Assembly: GCA_944389105.1 (NCBI GenBank)
Contig: CALXLD010000005.1
Span: 1 to 37,203, forward strand
From: an uncultured Spirochaetaceae bacterium
GTDB lineage: Bacteria > Spirochaetota > Spirochaetia > Sphaerochaetales > Sphaerochaetaceae
DNA: 37,203 nt
Reading direction: 5' to 3'
Under the pieces are notes generated by a model. It saw only the letters and a program-made list of their open reading frames with translations, was not told where the DNA came from and made no database searches. Positions 1 through 6,940 of the stretch are shown here, one piece after another. How positions within the stretch are numbered: the stretch's first letter is position 1; each line of letters opens with the position of its first letter. Made by a program: the position numbers and the translations under genes.

Positions 1-991
1 ATCGTCTTGCACACAGAGCACTTCTGGCTCGTATAGCGTGCATCCACAAACTCCACCCTTATGCCGTTCATCTGGCACTTGTAGATGAGCTTGAACTCAA
101 GGTCAGAGTATGACCAGTTTGAAAGCCACTTCCTCATGGTCTTGCTGCTCTTTCCCTTGAGCCTCAGCATATTCATGGATGACAGATCTTCAAGGACATA
201 TATTGAAACATCCCCATCAGTGCTGGCAAGCTTCTTGGAAATGCAGTGGTTCTGGTCATGAACAAACCTCTTCTCACAGCCGGAGATGGAGACGAGTCTC
301 CTCTTCGCACTGCGAGTGCCTTTCTTCTGCAGCTCAGAACGCACGTGGTTGTATTTCCTCTTCCCCCGCCTTGCATCCTTTGATCCATAGCGGACTCCCT
401 CAGAGGTTGTAACAATGTTGTAGACACCCCTGTCCAAGCCCACTATCTTCCCATCTTTGTTTTCATCTATGGAATCAGGCATTCATAGATGAGTTTGACG
501 AATACCCTTCCTTTCCTGTCTATCCCTATGTTCGCTCCCTTCTGCTTCCATCCTTCCGAATCAGGATAACGCTCAGTGAAGAACCCAGGAATCGATATGA
601 TTGTCCTTATCCTCTTGTCACAGGTGCTGAATGTGAGCTGACAGCCGCGGAGCGTGACGGTACGCACATCATATCGCATCGTGCACTTCTCCTTCATCGA
701 TGGCTTCCTCTCGGCTTTCTTTGAATGCTTCAGCTTCGTCCTCTTCCATGACTTTACCGACTCGACTGCAACATCACGTGTACATTGTATAAGTCCTGTA
801 GGAAGAGTCGGACATTTCTCCTTTACAATGGAATACTGCACCTTGTGCAGGAACCTCTTCGATGTACTGCTGTTATTGATAAGGCAGTCGACAGACATGT
901 TGAAGGCTCTTGCATACTGCTTCCTCGTCTCTATGATTGAAGAGACCTCATTGTCAGATAGTTTTGGGAAAACAGTGATTGACCTTCTCAT
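1..991 (-). pseudogene. tnpB: IS200/IS605-family TnpB (RNA-guided nuclease/OrfB), frameshifted and cut by window edge
   Basis: The frame from the ATG at 991 begins MRRSITVFPKLSDNEVSS and reads as a TnpB N-terminus until a TAG at 467-469. The family sequence continues in another frame from about 480 to base 1. That second frame carries the RuvC-I region (GLDRGVYNIVTTSEG), the RuvC-II glutamate region (YVLEDLSSMNM) and the start of the zinc finger (YTSQKCSVCKT). The third RuvC aspartate lies beyond the window. The break sits near base 481: restoring one A, so that GAATGCC becomes GAAATGCC, joins LIYE to PDSIDENKDG. TnpB is an RNA-guided DNA endonuclease that supports persistence of the element. 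With this frameshift the protein would end before any catalytic residue, so I call it a pseudogene. It faces away from tnpA, as in IS605/IS608-type elements. Its guide RNA would be expected at the gene's 3' end, outside the window. Confidence 0.88.
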
Positions 992-1015
992 ATGGAAATA
1001 TAATAGGAGGAAAAC

Positions 1016-1390
1016 ACGGGAAGCAATAGAAATTCTGTTTCCACATTGCAATACCGCCTCATCTGGCGCACAAAATACAGGCATCCTATACTCACCCAGG
1101 TCTGTACTGAGTACGGCTGGACGTTGAAAGCCTTAGAGATCATGTCTGACCACGTCCATCTTTTTCTGGAAGCCTCTCCAGACGAAGCACCTTCCATGAT
1201 TGCACAGACACTGAAGTGCATCTCAGCTGTACACATCTTCACGGCTTTCCCGAAGCTTAAGGAACGCAAGTTCTGGGAATCTGGGCTATGGTCCCGCGGC
1301 TGCTATTACGGAAGCGTCGGTGCCGTTACAGAAGACAGTGTTAAAAAGCACATCGAAAACCAGAAGTCGAACATCGGAGGCACCGAATGA
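1016..1390 (+). pseudogene. tnpA: IS200/IS605-family TnpA (Y1 HUH transposase) with degenerate start
   Basis: TnpA is the small single-strand DNA transposase of this family. The HUH motif is visible as SDHVHLFLEA, followed by the usual WESGLWSRGCYYGSVGAVTE segment and a C-terminal helix with KKHIENQ. One tyrosine of that region is the expected nucleophile. The first formal start is TTG at 1046, which would remove about ten residues of the usual N-terminus (NRNSVSTLQ before YRLIWRTKYR). An excellent ribosome site (AGGAGG, ending at 1010) lies five bases upstream of an in-frame ACG at 1016-1018. The simplest reading is that an ATG start mutated to ACG. The body of the protein is otherwise open. 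Its TGA overlaps the ATG of the next ORF, and I see no clear element end between them. Confidence 0.75.
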
Positions 1391-1584
1391 TGAAATGCCC
1401 GACATGTGGCAAGGATATGGTAAAAGGAGCTGTCATATCTTCAAGCAGCATGCCCTTCAGCACAAATGTCATGTTCAAACCTGACAGGAATGATGGATCT
1501 TGCCCTCTTGCTCTTGAAAACAAGGCAGAGGCATAAGTCTGCCAATCCTGTGGGCATGTATTTGCCGATTACAAAATCAGATGA
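1387..1584 (+). pseudogene. Small double zinc-ribbon protein (DUF6487-like) interrupted by an in-frame TAA
   Basis: The ORF starts MMKCPTCGKDMVKGAV with a CxxC knuckle and ends formally after 49 codons at TAA 1534-1536. Reading on in the same frame gives VCQSCGHVFADYKIR and a TGA at 1582-1584, which supplies a second CxxC pair. A 65-residue protein with one CxxC at each end fits the small bacterial family I know as DUF6487, whose members end with an aromatic residue just before the second Cys pair. A single TAT-to-TAA change would explain the interruption. The family assignment rests on pattern only. Its start overlaps the tnpA stop (ATGA), so it may once have been translated after another gene, or the insertion sequence may have joined it by chance. 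Confidence 0.6.
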
Positions 1585-1589
1585 TCATT

Positions 1590-1634
1590 GCCGCCTTCAT
1601 CCGGCAGGACAAGCCTGGCCGGTTTTTTGGCGGC
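1590..1634 (+). terminator. Nested hairpin with T-run, terminator-like
   Basis: CCGGCAGG (1601-1608) can pair with CCTGGCCGG (1614-1622) with one bulged base, and six T follow at 1623-1628. An outer stem GCCGCC (1590-1595) can pair with GGCGGC (1629-1634). This looks like a rho-independent terminator after the small zinc-ribbon ORF. A palindromic insertion-sequence end is the alternative. Confidence 0.6.
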
Positions 1635-1655
1635 TAACTTTATAAAGAAAAGGAG

Positions 1656-2444
1656 ATGAGTCTTCTTCATTCCTTTTATTGCTGGGGCTTTGTTGGCGTA
1701 ATACTTATCTCGACACTCTTTTTCCATATCTTCGGAATAGAATCATGGAGAGTCATGGCAAAGCTATGGATGCTTGTTCCTCTTGCCAATATGGTCGCAT
1801 TTTTCTTCGTTCCTATATATGACATTGTTCCGGAAGAAAAGAAAATGGGAAAGACAAAGCTTTTTTCAAGCAAAGTGTTCTGGCTGCTATTCTTCATGAT
1901 GATTGCATCGGGAGCATCTGAACAGGCTGTTGGGCAGTGGGCATCAGCATTTGCAGAAATGGGGCTCCATGTATCGAAAACCATCGGCGATCTTGCTGGT
2001 CCATGTCTCTTTGCATTCATGCAGGGCCTTTCTAGGCTGATATACGGCAGATTCGGAGAAAAGATAAACCTGAGAAAGATGATGGCGCTTTCAACGGTTC
2101 TCTGCTGTCTATGCTATCTTATCACATCACTTTCACCATATCCTGCTTTGAGCCTTGCAGGATGCGCTCTCTGTGGTTTCTCTGTAGGCATATTCTGGCC
2201 AGGAACATTCAGCATTGCTTTAAAGCTTCTTCCATCAGGAGAAACTGCGATGTTCGCATTCCTTGTACTTGCAGGTGATGTCGGCTGTTCTATAGGGCCA
2301 ACTCTTACTGGATTTGCCGCAGAACTGATGGGCGGCAGCATATCCTCCGGAATCCTTTCATCAATTATCTTCCCTATATTCATGTTTGTTTCACTTCAGA
2401 TGATGAGAAAGCTTGAAAGAAGAACAGAAGAGAAAAGGAAATAA
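1656..2444 (+). pseudogene. MFS transporter, C-terminal two thirds only
   Basis: The 262-residue product is strongly hydrophobic, with about eight membrane spans. It opens directly with LLHSFYCWGFVGVIL, which in sugar-type MFS carriers lies in the fourth helix rather than at the N-terminus. After a cytoplasmic loop (IVPEEKKMGKTK) come spans matching the second six-helix half, including GRFGEKINLRK and CGFSVGIFWPGTFS. Full carriers have about 400 residues and 12 helices, so roughly the first 130 residues are missing. An in-frame TAA lies nine codons upstream, and the sequence before it is unrelated. The GGAG abuts the ATG with no spacing, so translation from here is doubtful. The breakpoint lies just downstream of the tnpA/zinc-ribbon remnant, consistent with deletion or rearrangement beside the insertion sequence. 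The substrate cannot be told. Confidence 0.75.
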
Positions 2445-2581
2445 GGATTTTTGTTTTAATCATATTCTATGAAATTAAATTTCAAAATCTGGATTCTGTC
2501 TGTTAGAATTGGCATGATTATTAACACAAAAGGAGGATATGCATGAAAGGTTTACCCTGATGCATTCTGATTGTTGTTTCG

Positions 2582-4234
2582 TTGTTCTTGCTTTCTGCAG
2601 GACTGTATGCGGATGGTATCCCAGTTTCTAAGCCAGCAGCCTGGCTGCAGGAAGCTGGAGACTATGTACTTCCAGTACTTACCCCGAGTGAAGTTCCTCT
2701 TGGAGCTCCTGAGGATACAGAGAGAGTTCTGATTCCCTGGGCTGATAGGCTTGTTGATACCCCTGAACTTATTGTTCCGGGAACGCTTGCTGAATGGAAA
2801 GCTGAAAGGCCATTCATAAAGGCTCTTGTCGAGGATACGCTCGGAGCTATTCCTCCTCGGCCAGAGGAACTTGAATCGAGAATTGTCCTTACCGGTGAGA
2901 CAGAAGCATATAAATATGAGAAAATAGAGATAGACAATGGCTATGGCGACATAATCCCTGGTACGATTTACATTCCGAAGTCAATTGAAGGAAAAGCTCC
3001 AGCGATTCTGTATCTGCATTACCATGGAAAGGAATTCGAGACAGGGCAGAATGAACTTCTCTATTCATGGCCTTTCCCGGAAGGAACCCAGCTTATCGAT
3101 TTCTTTATCGAACGCGGTTATATTGTTTTCGCAATTGATGCTTATGCATTCCTTACCAGAAGTGGCCAGGGCCCAGGCATTGATTCTGATACAGGTGAGA
3201 AAGAAATAGGATTAGAGGAAGAAGCATCGCTGTATAAGTATTTTACGGTACAGGGAATGGCATATCTTGGGATGATTATCCGTGATGATATGATTGCTCT
3301 CGATTACCTTGTCTCCCGTCCTGAGGTTGATACGTCCAGAATAGGTGCTACTGGCATGTCTATGGGCGGTACGCGCACAAACTGGCTTATGGCTCTTGAT
3401 GATAGGATTTCTGCCGGCGTCAGTGTCGCTTGTCTCACACGTATGCAGGATTTCATCCCAACTGGAAACCTTGTATGGCATGCTATGTGGAACTGGGTTC
3501 CTGGAATGCTTCAGCGCTTTGATACGGAAACGGTTGTATCGCTTATTGCACCTCGTCCATATATGCAGCTGATGGGTACTGTAGATATTGGAAGTCCTGT
3601 CGATGGCGTAAGATACATTGAGGGCAAGATGGATGAAGTCTATTCATTGTACCAGAAGCCGGAGAATGTGGAATTTCATTATTATGAAGGTGTTGGGCAT
3701 GACTATCTTGTAGAAGAATTTGGTCTCATGCTTGATTTCTTTGATGCTCATCTGAAGAATTCAGAACCGGAGATCCTGGATAATGATCTTTCACAGGATG
3801 ATCTGCTGTCCCTCATTTCTGATAATCCCTCAGAGATAAAGTATTATGAGCTTCTGGATAGCGAAGGAATGTCCGGCCTTTTCCTGTTTGTGAATGGTGC
3901 GGTCGTAGATACAGATTCAAAGCCATATTTCTCTGCGGGATATCTTATGCTTCCTCTTGATGAGATAGGGCAGAAGCTCGGGGCAGATGTGTCGCTGAGC
4001 GATGATGGAAGAACGGCTGAAGTATCTTATCTGTCAGCAGATGTAAGAATCTCCGCAGATTCGAATATTGCAGTTGACCCTCTTATTGGAAGCGGCATAG
4101 CGATGAGCAAGAGTGCAGAACTTTCAGATGGGATTCTCTTTGTTCCTGCAGCATTCTTCTCCGACATTCTGGGAATTAACGTATACACGGATATTCCAGA
4201 TGCTGAAAATGGTTTTGCTGCACTTTTCAACTGA
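2582..4234 (+). CDS. Secreted alpha/beta-hydrolase esterase with C-terminal copper-amine-oxidase-N-like domain; signal peptide interrupted by TGA
   Basis: The catalytic domain (about residues 60-400) shows the nucleophile elbow GMSMGG, a candidate acid after PRPYMQLMGTVD, and the histidine in GVGHDYLVEEF. This resembles acetyl-xylan-esterase/dienelactone-hydrolase-type enzymes that remove acyl groups from polysaccharides. A C-terminal domain beginning LFLFVNGAVVDTDSKPYF and containing LPLDEIGQKLGADVSLSDDG resembles the copper-amine-oxidase N-terminal fold used as a cell-surface module. The natural start appears to be ATG 2543, six bases after AGGAGG. That frame reads MKGLP, then TGA (2558-2560), then CILIVVSLFLLSAGLYADG, which is a good signal peptide if the TGA were TGG. 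The open frame therefore begins only at a TTG at 2582, within the hydrophobic core. Export and expression are uncertain unless this is a sequencing error. Confidence 0.78.
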   Translation: MFLLSAGLYADGIPVSKPAAWLQEAGDYVLPVLTPSEVPLGAPEDTERVLIPWADRLVDTPELIVPGTLAEWKAERPFIKALVEDTLGAIPPRPEELESRIVLTGETEAYKYEKIEIDNGYGDIIPGTIYIPKSIEGKAPAILYLHYHGKEFETGQNELLYSWPFPEGTQLIDFFIERGYIVFAIDAYAFLTRSGQGPGIDSDTGEKEIGLEEEASLYKYFTVQGMAYLGMIIRDDMIALDYLVSRPEVDTSRIGATGMSMGGTRTNWLMALDDRISAGVSVACLTRMQDFIPTGNLVWHAMWNWVPGMLQRFDTETVVSLIAPRPYMQLMGTVDIGSPVDGVRYIEGKMDEVYSLYQKPENVEFHYYEGVGHDYLVEEFGLMLDFFDAHLKNSEPEILDNDLSQDDLLSLISDNPSEIKYYELLDSEGMSGLFLFVNGAVVDTDSKPYFSAGYLMLPLDEIGQKLGADVSLSDDGRTAEVSYLSADVRISADSNIAVDPLIGSGIAMSKSAELSDGILFVPAAFFSDILGINVYTDIPDAENGFAALFN

Positions 4235-4240
4235 CTTAAT

Positions 4241-4278
4241 GACGGGCCGCTGTATCTGCGGTGGCCCGCCTGTCTTTT
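4241..4278 (+). terminator. Rho-independent terminator after the esterase
   Basis: GGGCCGC (4244-4250) pairs with GCGG-T-GGCCC (4258-4267) around a TGTATCT loop, followed by a CTTTT tract. It lies seven bases after the esterase stop codon and separates it from the lipoprotein downstream. Confidence 0.75.
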
Positions 4279-4338
4279 GATACACAATTCTTATTCTGTG
4301 TTGGCCCGGTTACTGAATACCTACTGTAAAATCCAGAT

Positions 4339-5370
4339 ATGAGATGCCGATATTTTCTTGTTGCTGCAATTGTTTCAATATCTGTTTTTTCCTGTTCCAG
4401 CATTTCTACTGAAACAAAAGCTGAAGATATCGGGGTGATTGCGGAGGAAAAAGCTCCTGTTATAGTAATTGTCGAGGATCCTGTCCCTAGTCCTGTTCCT
4501 GAGACCATAGCGGAAGAAGAGGAGGAGATTGCAGCTGTGCCTGAACTGAGTTCAGCAGATGAACCTGTATCAGATGAACAAGATGCTGACCCGATTGCTT
4601 TTTCGATAACATCATCGGATGTAAGGGAACAGTCAGCAATACTCTCTATCACTTATCCTCAGGATACAGATCTTTCCAAGCTCAGCATTGAGGGCGGAGG
4701 ATATATAAGTGAGATAAAAGCCACAGGAAAATCTGCAAAGATCAAAATAGAAGGGCTGGAAAGCCTCTCCGAATACTCTCTGTCCTTGTCTTATGAAGGG
4801 GAGGTAGTCACAGAGCCATTTAAGATTACAACTGCCTCTTTTTCCGGCAGATATCTCTGGCTCCCGGCAGATGGGAGCGAGGGGGAGCTTTTTGCTGTGG
4901 ATGTTACAGAAGCTCCGTCAGATTCGGATTATCGTTATTATATTTATCTTGATTCTGAGGATTCAGCTTTTCCTGAAGGGTTCAGTGACAATGAAATACG
5001 CATAGCTCCTCTTATTGATAAAGATGAATCTCTTGATGATGTTAAATACAAAGATTCTCCAGAGTCATATAAATGGACGAACTGCAAATGGAATACAGGA
5101 AGCATGACTCCATCAAAGATAAAGTATGTAGAAGCTGCTATGACAGAAACTGGAGATGAGATAAATACCTCAATAGCTTCTGTTGCTCTTGGTTTTACAG
5201 CTGAAGCAGATGTGAGGTTTGTTTTCCATGAAGATGATGGCAGAGCATATCTGTCTTTCTACAATAAAATGACACCAGGCATTGCCAACAATTTCCTGAA
5301 GAAGAATCCATCTCCAAACATAAGACCATACGAGGAGAATGAATACTGGTATACTCTGGAAAGAGAATGA
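4339..5370 (+). CDS. Lipoprotein of unknown function
   Basis: The 343-residue product starts MRCRYFLVAAIVSISVFSCSS, a lipoprotein signal with Cys at residue 19. After it comes an acidic, proline-rich linker (residues 25-80), then a beta-rich segment resembling a fibronectin-III-like strand pattern (ILSITYPQDTDLSKL to EPFKITTASF). The C-terminal half begins with FSGRYLWLPADGSEGEL and ends RPYEENEYWYTLERE. I do not recognise a named family. It should sit on the periplasmic face or the cell surface. The ribosome site is weak. A degenerate copy of its last codons occurs at 16624-16668, so a paralogue once existed about 11 kb downstream. Terminator-like sequence upstream suggests that it is transcribed alone. 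Confidence 0.75.
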   Translation: MRCRYFLVAAIVSISVFSCSSISTETKAEDIGVIAEEKAPVIVIVEDPVPSPVPETIAEEEEEIAAVPELSSADEPVSDEQDADPIAFSITSSDVREQSAILSITYPQDTDLSKLSIEGGGYISEIKATGKSAKIKIEGLESLSEYSLSLSYEGEVVTEPFKITTASFSGRYLWLPADGSEGELFAVDVTEAPSDSDYRYYIYLDSEDSAFPEGFSDNEIRIAPLIDKDESLDDVKYKDSPESYKWTNCKWNTGSMTPSKIKYVEAAMTETGDEINTSIASVALGFTAEADVRFVFHEDDGRAYLSFYNKMTPGIANNFLKKNPSPNIRPYEENEYWYTLERE

Positions 5371-5412
5371 ACTTCTGCAAGTTAGGGAATAAAACTTCTG
5401 CAAGTTAGGGAA
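5370..5412. repeat. Tandem 20-bp direct repeat between lipoprotein and ATPase genes
   Basis: AACTTCTGCAAGTTAGGGAA occurs at 5370-5389 and again, identically, at 5393-5412, giving a 23-base period. The first copy overlaps the stop codon of the lipoprotein gene. A weakened version (AAATTCTGGCAGAATAGAGAA) follows the lipoprotein-tail relic at about 16668. Placement next to DUF4143 ATPase sequences at both sites suggests a linked element. Confidence 0.85.
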
Positions 5413-5452
5413 AATGATTGACAATTTATGATTGTTAATTAATATATTTTTC

Positions 5453-6735
5453 ATGAATAAAAGAAAATATCTGAATAGAATTGCAGACTCAATTATCTCA
5501 AAAAAACTTGCTTCATCTGGTGCTGTTCTAGTTGAAGGACCGAAATGGTGTGGAAAATCAACAACTTGTATTCAGCAGGCAAAAAGCAAGGTTTTTCTGC
5601 AGAATCCAATGACAAGGGACCAAGATATCGCACTTGCATATAATGATCCAGCATATTTTCTTAATAGAGAACCTCCATTTCTTATTGATGAGTGGCAGGA
5701 AGCACCTATTCTTTGGGATGCAATTCGTTATGAAATTGATAAAAGGGGAGAGTTTGGTCAGTTTATTCTCACAGGTTCGGCAACTCCGATTGATGAAAAG
5801 AAGAAAGAGGAAATAAGACATTCTGGTATAGGACGTATTTCCAGAATCAGAATGGGGACTATGTCTTTGTTTGAATCGAATGATTCTAATGGCGCCGTGT
5901 CTTTGGCCTCTATGTTCAAAGGGGAAAATATTGCTGCAATCTGTGATAAGAATCTCATTGATTATGCATTTCTTCTTTGCAGAGGAGGGTGGCCAACTTC
6001 CATTGTTCCCAATAAGGAAGTTGCTTTGGAGCAGGTGATTAACTATGTTGACGAATTAGTATCCTCAGATTTCATCAAAGCCGGAGGACCTGCAAGGAGC
6101 GAGCATCGAGTCAGGAAGCTTCTTGCCTCATATTCCAGACACATAAGTACACCTGCAACACGATCTCTTTTAATAAAGGACATGACGCTTGGAAGTACAG
6201 AGACTTTTGATGAGAAAACCTTTTCTTCGTATTTCTCAATATTGAGAAGCTTGTTCATATTTGAAGAACTGGAAGCATGGAATCCGAATATCAGAACAAA
6301 GGCTCGTGTACAGACTTCACCAATAAGGCACTTTACAGATCCTTCTATTGCTGCTGCAATTCTTGGATTAGGACCAAAAGATCTGATGAATGATTTTAAA
6401 TCATTTGGATTGTATTTTGAATCGTTGTGCATAAGAGATCTGCGGATATATTCTGAAGCATTGAATGGAAAAGTGTTTCATTATAGAGATAGCAATGGAC
6501 TTGAAGCTGATGCTGTAATACATCTGCGTAATGTGATTATGCTCTTTGTGAAATAAAATTCGGTAGAGAAGAGGATATAGAAGAAGCGGCAGAACATCTT
6601 ATAAAACTCGGAAATCTTATAGATACTGATAAAATGCCAGCTCCAAAGTGCATGATTATAATAACCGCAAAAACAACAGCATACAGAAGACCAGATGGGG
6701 TGTATGTAGTTCCTATTGGCTGTCTGAAGCCTTGA
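5453..6735 (+). pseudogene. AAA ATPase with DUF4143 C-terminal domain, frameshifted near 6533
   Basis: The N-terminal AAA domain shows a Walker A motif (GPKWCGKST), a Walker B motif (FLIDEWQ) and a sensor-1-like LTGSATP. The DUF4143 part follows, with LSPIRHF-type strands (VQTSPIRHFTDPSIAAA) and the nuclease-like GLEADAVIHLRN. The frame then runs into VIMLFVK and stops at 6556. The family continuation lies in the next frame: YALCEIKFGREEDIEEAAEH through VYVVPIGCLKP, with a stop at 6733-6735. Restoring one G, so that AATGTGAT becomes AATGGTGAT, gives RNGDYALCEIKFG, so a single-base deletion is the likely cause. ATG 5453 is preferred to the upstream TTG at 5432. Such ATPases are common in multiple copies in gut bacteria, and their role is not settled. 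The AAA part may still be made. Confidence 0.85.
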
Positions 6736-6784
6736 GCTAAAGATTTTGTATTGTCAGAATACTTGATGATTCTTATATAGAAAA

Positions 6785-6812
6785 TTGAGTTATCGAACAG
6801 TTGGAATAAAAT
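6785..6812 (+). promoter_or_regulatory. Candidate sigma-70-type promoter for the lipoprotein operon
   Basis: TTGAGT (6785-6790) and TAAAAT (6807-6812) are separated by 16 bases in an AT-rich intergenic stretch, 129 bases before the preferred start of the first lipoprotein gene. No stronger candidate was seen between 6736 and 6940. Confidence 0.45.
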
Positions 6813-6940
6813 TTGTTAGATAACTATTGTAATCACTGTAGAAATCAGCTAAATTGACTCAAGTTGTCAAGCTGGGTGGGGGATTTCTGGTGTTTCTTGC
6901 TGTGAAATACTGGGAATCCAATTTTTTGGTTGTGAAAGTG

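Noticed and set aside
654..1127. 157-residue plus-strand ORF over the tnpB region
   Set aside because: It is antisense to recognisable TnpB sequence and has no similarity of its own.
1590..1634. Terminal hairpin of the IS200/IS605 element
   Set aside because: It lies 200 bases after tnpA and beyond an unrelated ORF, and the T-run fits a terminator better. I could not confirm a target sequence or a matching left end.
2558..2560. TGA read as tryptophan (altered genetic code), suggested by the signal peptide
   Set aside because: TGG is used for Trp throughout and several sound genes, such as tsaD, end with TGA. A point mutation or sequence error is simpler.
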